From positions 4,993,121-5,057,120 of the forward strand of contig OZ025881.1 in assembly GCA_964019415.1 (NCBI GenBank): a stretch of 64,000 nt of DNA, in the 5' to 3' direction. The stretch's first letter is position 1. The number at the start of each line of letters is the position of its first letter. Both the position numbers and the translations under genes were made by a program. Source of the DNA: Ianthella basta (taxonomy: Eukaryota; Porifera; Demospongiae; Verongiida; Ianthellidae). The notes under the pieces were generated by a model. The model saw nothing but the letters and a program-made list of their open reading frames with translations. It was not told the origin of the DNA and did not search any database. Positions 50,293 through 61,585 of this stretch are shown one piece after another.

Positions 50293-50317
50293 GGGGGGGG
50301 GGGGGGGGGGGGGGGGG
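50293..50317. repeat. poly-G tract, 25 nt
   Basis: A homopolymer whose length is uncertain in any assembly. It may form G-quadruplex structures. Confidence 0.9.
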
Positions 50318-50363
50318 ATTATGAGCGTAATGAATCATGTGGTGCAGTTTTTTGACACAAGAT

Positions 50364-50391
50364 GTTTCGGTTCCAAGGGGACCTTCTTCAA
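50364..50391 (-). other. hammerhead-ribozyme-like core motif (minus strand)
   Basis: Read on the minus strand: TTGAAGA, then a GGTCC/GGAACC stem, then GAAAC. Only the first core base differs from CUGANGA...GAAA. It is related to the motifs near 1,426, 58,580 and 63,807. Confidence 0.35.
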
Positions 50392-52148
50392 TTGTACAAA
50401 AAAACAGATCAAACCTTTCTAACTAGTGGATGCTGTGCTTTCACTAGCTATGGAGGTATGAGACAGTTGCATAGTTTGTTAATTCTTTTAGTACTTGAAC
50501 CCATAGAGCTTGATAGTGAGCTTGAACTCAGCCATATACAAGAGCAGTAATCAGGTCGGGCACTCCATCTTTCAAGTCTCACCTTGCCATGCAGCCTGAA
50601 CATGGTTCCCAACTGGTCTTGTTGGCCACTGCCAGCTAATCATTGCACAGCATGACTGTGCGACATTGTGGCATTACTCAGCAGCTAGCGTGCATACAGG
50701 CGTATTCTGTAGAGTCCATTGTTGCTCCACTGTATTTAGCACAATGTGCGATTGTATCGCATACCCACCAAAAAGAGCTGACATGATTCACACATCTGGA
50801 GTGCTTAAGTGTGTTGTGAACAGTGCAATGTAATGTCTGCATGGTCATGATGATTTCACCATGTGCACCGGCCTGTTATTGTTGAGTGTGTTCTGCTGAA
50901 GCCATCCTGCCACATCAAGTTTACTAAGGGTATGTTGGTACACTGTGACAGCTAATGTAATGAATTGCTTCTCACTATTGGAACACTACATAGTCTCACA
51001 TGACAGCTAGAACAGATGAATGTGGCTCCACAGTGCTCACTATGAGCTATGGCTATGCAGATAGCATGCTACAAGACTATAGCACCACTATTGTGTGTGA
51101 TACATGTATGTAGATGAATATGGAGCATAATGGCTGCTGACTGGCTAATGAGGCTGACTTATAGGTCTTGCAAAACCATTCGTACTCAGGCGCAAGCCAT
51201 ATCACAAGAAGTACGTAAACATCCATTACTGGTCATGTAGTTTCCCTCACCATGTTGTGGTCATGTGTGTACAGTAGCTAATAAATCATATTACAAAATT
51301 ATAGTCCCCTACCCTAACCATGAATCCCCAACTTGGCCCAACAGGAGTGTCTTGGAGGAAGCCACCAACATTAGCAAAGACATAACAGCTAGATGGAGCA
51401 ATTAGTGGCAATACCTACTCACTGTAATTTATGTATGTACAGTATGTGTGACATCAGTAGAGAGGCAACATGTACGTGTGATGGGATTGGTGTTATGGTG
51501 GCTATGAATACCTCACTGCACAGCATGAATTGCTAATTGTGGGTACTCTGTAGGATACAGTCAGGCATACAAAGATGCTATAGAGCCATTCGATGCTCAA
51601 TTGGTTTGAGTGATAATATACGTATGTGCATGTTTTGCATATTCACCATGCAAGTGAGATCACATGAATTTTATAGCTGGAGTGCTCAGTGACTGAACAG
51701 TGCATGCTAGTGTTTGTGATTGCTTATTCACCTTCTAGTCTAGTTTGGTTTGGCTTTAATGTGCTCTGACAATGCTGCCCTGCTGTGTCAAGTTTGTCTA
51801 AGCTATGCATTGCTGCACACTGTATTCCACAATTAGAGCAATCTCATACATACATACATAACAGATGGATGATTAGCCCAGTTATCCTCTAGTGGTTGTA
51901 ACCTGATTGCAGCTACAAATTTGATATGCATACAAGAGTGATTGAAGTGGGCTAGCAGCCATGACTCATGTACTGCCTATAGGCAACATTATCGACAACA
52001 AAGTGCAGCTGCTACGTACATGAATACAGTACAGTAGCAATGTGTGTATACAGTACAACGTACTGTACTAATAATTATAATGGCATTAATACTGTATATA
52101 CATAGGGGTTCCATTACCACATGTAAGCAGCCACAATGTCAGTTATCC

Positions 52149-52157
52149 ATAAATAGT
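52149..52157 (+). promoter_or_regulatory. TATA-like element of the vWA gene
   Basis: CATAAATAG lies 47 nt upstream of the ATG at 52,196. Confidence 0.4.
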
Positions 52158-52195
52158 GAGCACCCTTTCTGACTGTTAAGCTTGTGCTAGCCAGA

Positions 52196-54675
52196 ATGGC
52201 AGTATCTTTGGTACTTGTTCTGCTTTTGAGCACTATAATGTTGGCTCAAGGTCAACAGGACGCAACCAAGGAGCCTGTGGAACCGTTCAGGAGCTATTGT
52301 GATGTAGTTGAGGCAGCTGTAGAGCAGGTGGAGCAGTCAGGTGTGTTTGAAACCAATTGGGGATTCCTTCGTTTGCTTGCCTTTGTGGAAACAAGAGATG
52401 GAATAACATTGGATGCTAAAGGGAAAGGCGGTCTGTGGAAGATCAGCAAAATGCAATACGATGAAATCCAGGAGTCAAAGTTCTTGAATGCTAAGTACCT
52501 GAAACGTTTAACAACAAGCAACTTGGGCCTGACCTACCAGACTGCCCATACATCCTATGATGACCTGGACAAGCCCTTGGTATCTGCCGTCTTTGCCATG
52601 CTCAGCTTGGACAACAAGCTAAATGAAGCTGGAAAAGGTTTTGCAGACATTCCGCGGGATCAGAGTATGCAATACACTATTTACAACCTGTACTGTGCTT
52701 CTACCCCAAATTCCTGTAATGATTTCACTGCTGCATATCAGATTTTTCAGACGTATTCTTGCCAGCAGGACTGCAACCCAGAGCTTGACATAATCTTCGT
52801 TGTAGATGGCTCTGGGAGTGTTGGGTCTACAAACTTTCAGATAACCCTTGATGCCATTGCTACCCTGTCAGCGCAGTATCAGATTGGGCCACAGGCAGTC
52901 CAAGTTGGTGTTATAGTGTATTCAGATAGCCCCAGTCCAAGAATTAAGCTGAACCAATTCTCTACAGCATCTGCATTGATGAGTGCAATTGAGAGTATTG
53001 GTTATCCCAATGGAGGAACATTCACAGGAGCAGCTATTACGTATGCACACACTAATGGATTTGCATCCAGTTTCGGAGCTCGACCACAAGGTACTGGGGT
53101 TGCAAGGGTTTTGATTGTTGCTACTGATGGTAAATCTGGCGATGATGTAAAACTTCCCTCAGAAGCAGCAAGAAAGGATGGAATAAACATCTTTAGCTTA
53201 GGTATAGGACAAGGAGCAAATTCAGTTGAATTGCTGGACATCGCTGACACTCCAAGCCAAGTTTACAATGTAAATCAATTTTCTGGCTTGTCTCAGATTA
53301 CTTTTTTAATTCGCACAGCTTCTTGCAATGCTAAAACTATTGTACGCTTTTCGGAACCAGAAGTAACATCTGTAATGCCAGATGAATTTAAGTATCTTAC
53401 AGTCCCAGTAGAAGGCCCCTTGTCCATCAGCTTCTCTGGCATAGGGAACAATGTTAGCCTAATCATTTATGGATCATTTCGTTTTAGGAACCCTGGCCCA
53501 GAACTGTATGACTTCATTTGGAATGTGGCAGAGGAAACCTTTACCGTTACAACGCGATCTACAGATGCAAAAAGAAGTTGAGGAGTTGAGTGATGTTGTT
53601 CAAATATTGTATTTGGCAGTTACAAGTATGAGCTTCAATGCTACTCTTACAGTAGATGTAGAGCCTGTAACTCTACCCAACATCTCTGATCTTGCTGTAC
53701 GCATCCAGAAGATCCCTTCTCCTAGTGGTATATTGAGCTATCTGTGCACTGTCAACTGTACTTGCGAAGATGCCAGTGTTGTCTGGGAGAAAGAAGGATT
53801 CGATTCATCTCTACCCGGATCTGCCAGAGTGAATACTTCAGATGATGGGCGTCAGGCACTTCTGCAAATAGATCAGTCATCTCCTGATTACTTTGGAAGA
53901 TACTCATGTGTTATCAGTTCACCTCGTGTCATTGGCAGTGAGCGATCAAGCATAGATCTGCTACCAAACTGTATGAATGGTGGAGAGCTCTTTGAAACTG
54001 GAATCTGCTTATGCACACTGAATTGGGAAGGGAGGCTTTGTGATCGCTGTAAGTACTATGCTACATATTGCATGCTTACCCATTATAATTAGGCACATCT
54101 ATAGTCAAGTCTGTAACTATAATACACTGTAGTAATGTCCCACTCTGTATTTGTGCATGATGCTACCATACTTTGGGGTCAAAAGCTACTACACTGTACT
54201 TTGTTTCTCAGTGTGTACACCCATGCACAGTACTCATGGTACTTATGTATATATACATACTTCAGCATTCTGTCCACACATACAGTACATGTAGCAATCT
54301 TTTCCAATGTCAGTCATGCAATATTGAGAAGATTATTAACTAACTTACTGCATTTTGTCTTCCTTTCTACATGCAGCTCCCTTAGCTCCAACAATAAAGA
54401 TTGTTCTTGCACATGCACATGGAGTTGTTATCCTGTGGGATGTACCACAATCAGTGGAATCTGGACTTATGAGGTTTAAACTTGAAGTATTCTCTGTGGA
54501 CCCATCAACTAATGAGAAAACCCTTATTTTTAAGATTAAGGGGGTTGATTTCCGTACTCGAGCCTTCAACTTGTCTCCATTGCAAGCTGGACAGTCCTAC
54601 ATGGCCATGTTGAGTGCAGAGACTGCAGACATTTCAAGGTCTGGATTTCCAGCGGTGCTTGAGTTCACAGTTTAG
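52196..54675 (+). CDS. secreted vWA-Ig-EGF-FnIII protein with a frame break in an A5 tract, about 716 aa
   Basis: Exon 1 is 52196-54048 and exon 2 is 54377-54675, GT-AG, phase 1. The ATG at 52196 is followed by a clear signal peptide (MAVSLVLVLLLSTIMLAQG); the frame extends upstream only via a GTG. An unassigned globular region follows (about 25-190). Then a vWA domain (about 196-370) has a complete MIDAS: DGSGS, Thr in GGTFTG, and Asp in ATDGKS. The frame closes with TGA at 53579-53581. From 53574 the adjacent frame continues as protein-like sequence with an Ig-like domain (VTIQ-type strands, CTVNC...YSCVI), an EGF module (CMNGGELFETGICLC) and an FnIII-like domain in exon 2. One A too many at 53569-53573 explains the break. 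Otherwise the gene makes a truncated vWA protein of 461 residues. It is probably an adhesive matrix or secreted protein. Confidence 0.83.
54049..54376 (+). other. intron of the vWA gene, 328 bp
   Basis: GTAAGT donor and an ATGCAG acceptor; no features inside. Confidence 0.7.
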
Positions 54676-54970
54676 TATGAAGCCCACTAACAAAGTGCCA
54701 TCAGTCTAGCATTCATAATTTGCAGTGTGTTACCTATCTTTAGCAGTTAGCTTTAAACACATAGTCCAACAATTATGCCTTCTGATGTTTGTTTCCAATT
54801 CATCACTAAAGTTTTTCTGTCATTGTAGGATTGACCAGCTAGCACTATTGCTGTTGTTAGTTGCATTTTTGCACTTTGCTCTAAATTATACTAATGGCCA
54901 AAGATCAGTGAGTTCTATTATTGGTTTGGGTCAGATGTATACTGCATGTATCTCAAAAGTAAGATACGTA

Positions 54971-55123
54971 CAGTGAACCCTGTCTTCCTGTAGGCCAGTT
55001 CTAACTGACCTTTATAGAGAGGTGGCTGTTCTACAGTGACTTGAGTGCTATTTGGGGCAGAAAGGCTGGCTGTTTAGACAGGTAGCTGCCTAACACAGTG
55101 ACCGTCTTAGACAGGTTACACTG
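54971..55123. mobile_element. mariner-like MITE, copy 2, with TA duplication
   Basis: It is bounded by TA on both sides (54969-54970 and 55124-55125). Terminal inverted repeats begin CAGTG(T)AACCTGTCT. It is about 75% alike by eye to 39032-39216. Too short to code for a transposase. Confidence 0.75.
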
Positions 55124-55125
55124 TA

Positions 55126-56645
55126 TCTGCAAGGAGGATGCATGGAGCTGCAGTGCTCAGTATTATACATGGAAGCAACTACACTTGACTAGTTTGAATC
55201 TTGAGTGAACTTCACATCGTTATCTCAATATTCCTGCATCTAGGAATGTCTGTGGGATATCAATGTAGCTCGTGAATCATATGATTGTACTGATACCGTG
55301 ACGTTGCCACATGTAAAGTTTTCCAAGCACTTCACCCAGCTGAAGGTTGAAGTAGTGTGGGACATTTGACCCAAAGGTCTTTATCAACTTCAGCATACAA
55401 GATATTTTAGTCTCCTTGTATTCTAGAGGGTAGTTCAGGTCAAATGTCCCGCACTGAGTACGGCTAAAGTGACCAAATCAGTTGGCCTTCATTTTTAGTG
55501 GTTGAGTTATCTTCATCATCAGAAATCTTAACTGAAAGTTCCCAAGTCTGTACTTTCACGCTGTCGCAAGTTATGAAAGAATGAAAATTCGGCGATTTAT
55601 GTCAAACTCTAAGTGTTAATGGTCTGGTACGGAAGGTGACAAGTGTGAAACCACAAGTATTTGGCCTTCCAAATCAAAGGCAATAGCAGACTTCAGCCGC
55701 CTGTGGGCGATCGTTCCACTTGCAAAGCTCGTAAGTTACTGGATTCTGCGTTATAACGGTTGTTCTTAGCGTTGGCTTAGGTAGCGAGTACGAAATGTTT
55801 CAATGGCACTTACTCCGGCATACCACTGTGCGTGCTAAAGGTGTTGCAGAGCTATCTAGTCTGAAGCGTTACAACCGATCCAAACGCGGTTGCTTCGTCG
55901 TGAAGAGCATTATGTTGGACAGATTCCTATGGCAACGATAACGGAAAATCGTTTCTGTGATCGAGTTATCACAAATTTCGTAAGTTAAAAAGGGATCGAG
56001 AATAACTCCACAACAAGATGGAAACTAGTAAATCGCTGCCATAGGTTTGTGCACACATGTCTATAGATTGTTTGGTCCATCTCAGCCTTTGGGGGTAGAA
56101 GAAGATCGAATTTCCCTGGAGTTGCTTGACTTCAATCAAGGTGATAATTTTTCACTTAGATTATCTAAATAAGGGAATCACCGATCAATTAAGAAGTGAC
56201 ACCGAATTATGGGAAATTTACCTGTTTATCACATTTGTAACAATCATCATTGGTGGATTTATGGTTTGTGAGTTGCATAGGCAGAAGTAATGTACCCTAA
56301 AGGAAGCTTTTAGCTGTACCTACTCTACCTTAAACTGGTGTTACTTGCTCAGAAATCCTCCTTCGTTGTCTGAAGCAAAATACTATTTGTCTTAATGTTT
56401 TCACAAAGCAATTTGAAGTGGTCATTTTCAAGACGTTTTTGCCGATGTGCAATATTTACTAATTGAAAGGAGTAAAGGGGGTTTCACATATGGTGATGTT
56501 TACATTTGTATGAACTCTAGTACCTTGCAATTTCACTTGAATGTGATGGCAACAGTCTGTTACTGGTCCACTATGTGGCATCCATATTCAATTTAGTTCA
56601 TCTACCAGGGTTAAGGTGTAGGAGACAGGAGTCCTGTAAGCCTCT
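55126..56645. other. intergenic region
   Basis: No supported gene. A 15-bp inverted pair (GTGGGACATTTGACC near 55,356 and its complement near 55,439) is present. Confidence 0.5.
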
Positions 56646-56649
56646 TTTT

Positions 56650-56915
56650 GCTGTGTCAGGTACGTATATGTGTGTACGTACCTGTGTCAGTAGGTACATA
56701 TATGTGTACGTACTTGTGTCAGTAGGTACCTATATGTGTACGTACTTGTGTCAGTAGGTACATATATGTGTACGTACCTGTGTCAGTAGGTATATATTTG
56801 TGTATGTACCTGTGTCAGTAGGTACGTATATATGTGTATGTACCTGTGTCAGTAGGTACATATATGTGTGTATGTACTAGTGTCAGTAGGTATGTATATG
56901 TGTACGTACTTACTT
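56650..56915. repeat. minisatellite, about 36-bp unit, about 7 copies
   Basis: Units contain TGTGTCAGTAGGTACATA followed by TATGTGTACGTAC, with variation between units. An open frame across it is repeat-derived. Confidence 0.9.
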
Positions 56916-57069
56916 GTGCTGTGCATTAGATCGCACTGAAAGCTGCAGAGGTTGGGGACCTGGCTGGCTTCAGGGCCCAGCCCATGCGTTGCATCACACT
57001 GACCCTTTTAGGCCAGGCTTATGAGGTGGCTTCAGAATAATACCTAGGTGCTAACTGTGCCATTGGCTA

Positions 57070-57290
57070 GCTCCTGTATACTAATTATGCCTGCAGACAG
57101 TACAGGCACTCCCCCTCTTTGAATGTATTCTTTGTATTGACACTGCATCCACCCACACAGTTGTGTTGGCTCTGAAGTCCAAGTGCTGACCTGGGCTGAC
57201 CACACATAGAATAGGTGTTCTTTGGTTGTGTTTTTCAATGGCTACCTCACGCACACTGGGTGTTCTTGCAGTGAAATGGTGCAATAGCAA
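57070..57290 (-). pseudogene. repeat module copy 1 (degraded possible exon)
   Basis: On the minus strand this aligns with the modules at 57740-57960 and 61590-61810 but contains stops in the shared frame. It is the most diverged of the three. Confidence 0.35.
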
Positions 57291-57739
57291 GAGCATTGTA
57301 TGTGCTCATTCAGATGCACACTTATGTGATGTGTAATTAACCATTACAGTGTCATTCACGTGAACTGAACCAGGTACTCTGTATATTAGAATCCTAACAT
57401 TAACATGTAGCTACCCACTGCATAAACAACGTGTAACCCTAATCCCAAGTATGGTCTGAAGCAGGGTGGCCTTGAACAACAAAGGGTACCCTCACAGTCC
57501 ATGTTTTGGGTTCAGTTGTTAGGCAAATCTCGAAACTTGTGCCACACTCAGTTTTTCAATTCTCAGTTGTGTGATCATTTTTATCATATCTCTCACTGGT
57601 TGAAAGTCATTTTTGTAGCTACAGCAGTTAGTTAGTCTACGAGTAGCTCATTTACTGAAGAAATATAGACTTATATTGGCTGCCTACGGTGTGTGTTACA
57701 TCACACTGATCCTTTTAGGTTAGGGGTTCTCAGCTGTAG

Positions 57740-57960
57740 CTTCATGGGGAATCTCTCAGTATTGATGGTGGTGGGAAGTGCAGGCACTCCCTCTACTTGC
57801 ATGTATTCTGTATAGTGACACTGCACCCATCCACAGTTGTGCTGGCACTGAAGTCCAAGTACTGACCTAGACTGACTACCACATGTGGGATAGGTGTGTC
57901 TTTGATGTACACTTTGTAGGTTGCCTCATTCCAGCAACTGGGTGTTTTTCCATTACAACA
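57740..57960 (-). pseudogene. repeat module copy 2 (possible exon relic)
   Basis: The minus-strand frame reads EATYKVYIKDTPIPHVVVS, then LDFSAST and CSVTIQNTCK before a stop. It is about 90% alike to the copy at 61.6 kb. No splice partners or domain were recognised, so it may be a relic exon or non-coding. Confidence 0.4.
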
Positions 57961-58617
57961 AGGCATTGTACGTATTCATCCAGCTAGATGTACACATGAT
58001 GTAGTGTGCTTTTTAACTCACTGCATGTACTTTATATGTGTAAGTCTTATTTGAACTTCTATAATTGCTGTTCATGTTGCTGCCCAAGCTAGTTCTAAAG
58101 CTCTCAGAGTCGTGCATGATGGTGTGATTATGTTAGTGATCAATATTGGATCACATTTTCTGTATTCTATTTAGTTATGAACCAATGGTTTGAAGTGTCC
58201 CAGGCAGAAATTGCTATAATTGGGTAGAAGAAGCTAGAAGTTAGCTGACACAATGAGATGCTAGAATACATAGCTCTTTGTAGGAGTTGAGTATTTGCAA
58301 CTTTGAATTTAGATGTACTTCGCTATACTTCAACCACCCTCACATGTTCTGTTCAGATATTCAGAGGTCTATGTAGAAGTCACTATGTAGCAATTTGTAA
58401 GGACTGAAGGTGTCTGTAGCTCTCTACCAATTTCATCTGTGTTTATTACTTACCAAGGATATGGCAACATACGTACGTATCTTTCGGCAATCCACAGAAT
58501 GCTGCCATATGATAGCTCATGCAACCGTATGCACTTAAATGCAATTGCTTTGACAACTTATGGCTGCCAGTAATGAAGGCAGATTTGTAGTTAGCCGAAA
58601 CATCTGTTTTCAAGTGA

Positions 58618-58798
58618 AATGTATGTACATATGTACAAAGATATGTATGTATTATGTATGTATGTACATACGTATGTATGTATGTATGTATGTATTGTAT
58701 GTACGTATGTATGTATGTATGTACGTATGTATGTATGTATATTGTATGTGTGTATGCATGTATGTATGTACTTTTAAGTACATATGTGTATGTATGCA
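58618..58798. repeat. (GTAT)n tetranucleotide microsatellite
   Basis: GTAT/GTAC repeats with interruptions. Tyr-Val-Cys-Met and His-Thr-Tyr-Ile polymers in the open frames are artefacts. Confidence 0.92.
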
Positions 58799-59308
58799 AT
58801 AGTGTGATTGTATAGGTTATTATAGCAGCATTACACTGGGCTCTGTTGATATCTGTACAAATGTGCATGACTATCTGCAGGTTTGTCCAAGTGGAGGAGG
58901 TCATTGCATGCTGCAGAGTGATATGCACAACTTTGTAGTCAAGCAATTAGTGTGAATGATTATTGTTCTTGAAAGGGAAATTCTAGCCGTGCAAGTGTTA
59001 CACTGAGATGAGTGATCACTGGATGGTTACACATGGACCAGCCTACTGTGTCACAGCAGGACTGGGTGACTAATGCGTTCAAAGTTATACTCATTCAAAC
59101 CTGTCAGTGGTGTGATCACAATTCTTAGCATCTGCCATTGTGCATAGTATTGGCACTAGGGGAGTGACTAGAACATCCCCGTATGAACAGACCTGTAGCA
59201 CATTCTTGTGTGCAAACATTGATATCTTCTTCTTGTGTGTGCAAACACAGCCCCATTGTTCCAATTGAGCAGCCGCAACACTTCTGCCAGTTGCTAGTGG
59301 AGGAAAGG

Positions 59309-59315
59309 TATAAAG
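59309..59315 (+). promoter_or_regulatory. TATA box of the first Asp-Ala gene
   Basis: TATAAAG within a CTAGTGGAGGAAAGGTATAA context lies 134 nt upstream of the ATG. The same context and nearly the same spacing (137 nt) precede the second gene. Confidence 0.65.
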
Positions 59316-59442
59316 GAGCTCAACTTTGTCCAGAAAGTCAAGCTCCAAGAGCAACAGACCAAAAGAGCAAATTCCTCAAGACAAGTACTGGTTGTAGATC
59401 TTCTCTAAACGCAGTGAAGATTCTTACCTAAGCAGGGTTGAA

Positions 59443-60393
59443 ATGAAGGTGAAGATTATCTTCTTGCTTGCCCTATTCTGTGGCACTGCCGTCTTTGTTG
59501 CTAAAGCGGACCCTGAGCCAGAGCCTGATGCCGATGCCTATGCCGATGCTGATGCTGATGCTGATGCAGATGCAGATGCCTATGCCGATGCAGATGCGGA
59601 TGCCGATGCGGATGCAGATGCTGATGCAGATCCAGATGCAGACGCAGATGCGGATGCTGATGCTGACGCTGACGCAGATGCCGATGCTGATCCAACATAT
59701 CACAGGACTTCTCATTATCGTCAAAAGTGCCCCTCTTACTACAGCTGGGACAGCTACTACAGGAAGTGTGTATGCTCCAGAAGGTGTTCATATGACTACA
59801 AGCTTCACTATGATAGCTGCACATGCAAACCCAGGTGCTACTCGCCCCACTACTACAACAGATACTCCAAGAAGTGTGAATGCCATAAGAAATGCTCATA
59901 TGACTACAAATTGGAGTATGATACCTGCAAGTGCAAACCCAGGTGCTATGCACCCCACTACTACGACAGACACTCCAAGAAGTGTGAATGCTCTAAGAAG
60001 TGCTCACATGACTACAAATTGGAGTATGATACCTGCACGTGCAAACCCAGGTGCTACTCTCCCTACTCTTGGGACAACTACTACAAGAAGTGTGTATGTT
60101 CCAAGAAATGCTCACATGACTACAAATTGGACTACGATAGCTGCTCGTGTAAACCCAGGTGCTACTCACCCTACTCTTGGAACAACTACTACAAGAAGTG
60201 TGTATGTTCCAGGAAATGCTCCAGTGGCTACCGCTTGGACCACAATGGCTGCAAGTGCGTCCCGAAGCGCCGCAAGTGTGTGTGCAAGGCCCCCACCAGT
60301 CACTATGGCAGTTCTCGTTACAGCCAGTGTAGTAGCTATGACTCTTCGAGCTGCAAGAAATACGGATGCAAATGGTCATGTTACTATTATTAG
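59443..60393 (+). CDS. secreted Asp-Ala-repeat protein with five Cys-rich repeats, 316 aa
   Basis: This is a single exon. The signal peptide (about 1-22, MKVKIIFLLALFCGTAVFVA) is followed by DPEPEP and an acidic tract of Asp-Ala dipeptides with occasional Tyr or Pro in place of an Asp or Ala (about 23-82). Next are five units of about 36 residues, each with six Cys, of the form C-x12-C-x-C-x3-C-x11-C-x-C-K-P-R, rich in Lys, Tyr and Arg. A C-terminal six-Cys module (C-x-C-x14-C-x7-C-x4-C-x3-C) ends SCKKYGCKWSC. The half-repeat spacing C-x10-12-C-x-C recalls the Balbiani-ring-3/VEGF-C tail motif, but I cannot assign a family. The acidic part may be a pro-region neutralising a basic mature part, or the whole may be a structural (adhesive, fibre or mineral-associated) protein. 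The paralogue is 2.6 kb downstream. Confidence 0.9.
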   Translation: MKVKIIFLLALFCGTAVFVAKADPEPEPDADAYADADADADADADAYADADADADADADADADPDADADADADADADADADADPTYHRTSHYRQKCPSYYSWDSYYRKCVCSRRCSYDYKLHYDSCTCKPRCYSPHYYNRYSKKCECHKKCSYDYKLEYDTCKCKPRCYAPHYYDRHSKKCECSKKCSHDYKLEYDTCTCKPRCYSPYSWDNYYKKCVCSKKCSHDYKLDYDSCSCKPRCYSPYSWNNYYKKCVCSRKCSSGYRLDHNGCKCVPKRRKCVCKAPTSHYGSSRYSQCSSYDSSSCKKYGCKWSCYYY

Positions 60394-61559
60394 TCAGCTG
60401 CAAGTTGGCTGACAAGAGTGGATAACAGAACACCCATCGCATATGGTTTTGTATATCTAGCTCGTAGGCTCACACACAGACTCTCTTAGTCAGGCTTGGC
60501 ATAGCTACACAATATATGTGTAGTTGACCCAGTGCATGACTGAATCACCAGTAAGGAAGCTGTAATGCTGTTTTGTTACTGAATTATTGAAATTACCTCA
60601 ATGAATGATGTGTACTAGCAGATAGCAGGTGATATGCAGTGCACCGTTGATATCTGGAGTAGATATTGGTGTTGTCTCCTCTGCTTCAGAGTACAATTAC
60701 CGTTATAATGTAGGCACTTTGGCAGTTAGTGACTGCAACCAATGAGGGTACTGGGGTAGGCTGTTGAAGCATTTATTCTACGCAAATTGGTTAGCTGTAT
60801 GGAAGTATGTATGGTTCACTTAATTTGTGACATTGCATTGGATTCTGTTTGGTTGTTGTGCTAAATAGAGATAGATAGTATATTGCATGCTTTCCATTAT
60901 AATATTATGTATTGTACTTTACTAGTACTACTGTAATGTTCCAACCACATGCATTTTGAGAACTAGCTACTTAGGATGCAAATGCAACTAGGAAGAGCAG
61001 CTAAGTCAATTTGTGTCCAATCAGTTGGATCTACATATAGTACTTAAATGCTGCCCAATTGGTGTCTGAGGAGATTTAGAGCACTTTGCACCCGGTCACT
61101 TCAAGCCCAGACGTTCTAAATCTTGCTGATACATCTTGGTCGGCATTTAACTTTTACTTAGTTACCTCTTTAGTCTGGAGTTTGAGATCTTGATCCGAAG
61201 AAGGAACTGCAAACACTATGCACTATGAACTACACTGCTGTAGTACTAGGTAAAATCCTTGTCCAAACATTTGGGTCACTTGCTGCTGTTCCTGGTGTCA
61301 AAGTACGCAATTTACACAATTTGTATAAGAAACAGCTGCAAATGACTCCATGTCAGGGCAGTTGTATACTGAATAACATTTTAACATTTAGCATTATGTA
61401 AACGTCAATTGCAACAATAACACAGTGCAGCACTTATTGTTTGCATACAAATGTCTAGGAGTAAATAGAAGTTATGTCACGCTTACTAAGTGTATTATGT
61501 GTATTACTTCTCAGTCATGTGACCATTCAATAGGAGCTCATTAGTTTAAGGTCATCCTG
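60394..61559. other. 3' flank of the first Asp-Ala gene
   Basis: The first 150 bp resemble the 3' flank of the second gene (CAGCTGCAAGTTGGCTG-type sequence after the stop, then a CTTGG(C/T)ATAGCTGCACAAT-like stretch). No other gene was recognised. Confidence 0.55.
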
Positions 61560-61585
61560 AGAGCTACAAACGGCAACCTCTTCTT

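Larger units (their letters stand above)
48806..52145. other. intergenic region, 3.3 kb
   Basis: No protein-coding exon was recognised. It holds the tRNA-like sequence at 49980, a 25-nt poly-G and a hammerhead-like motif near 50,364. Confidence 0.55.
56930..58555. other. duplicated flank of the Asp-Ala gene locus
   Basis: Segments recur at 61,560-62,230 in the same order. These include the module with GACACTGCACCCATCCACAG, a GAAGCTAGAAGTTAGCTGACAC-like stretch and a GGTATGGCAACATA-like stretch. This marks a tandem segmental duplication that includes the downstream gene. Confidence 0.65.

Noticed and set aside
55320..55460. Inverted pair GTGGGACATTTGACC / GGTCAAATGTCCCGCAC
   Set aside because: Arms of about 15 bp with an interruption and no repeat family or flanking duplication are too weak to call an element.
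58446..58946. Minus-strand open frame of 166 codons rich in Tyr, His and Thr
   Set aside because: Its central part is translation of the GTAT/GTAC microsatellite.
59468..60412. Long Met/Leu/Thr-rich open frames overlapping the Asp-Ala genes in other frames and on the minus strand
   Set aside because: They are shadows of the hexanucleotide Asp-Ala repeats; only the frame with a signal peptide and ordered Cys is plausible.
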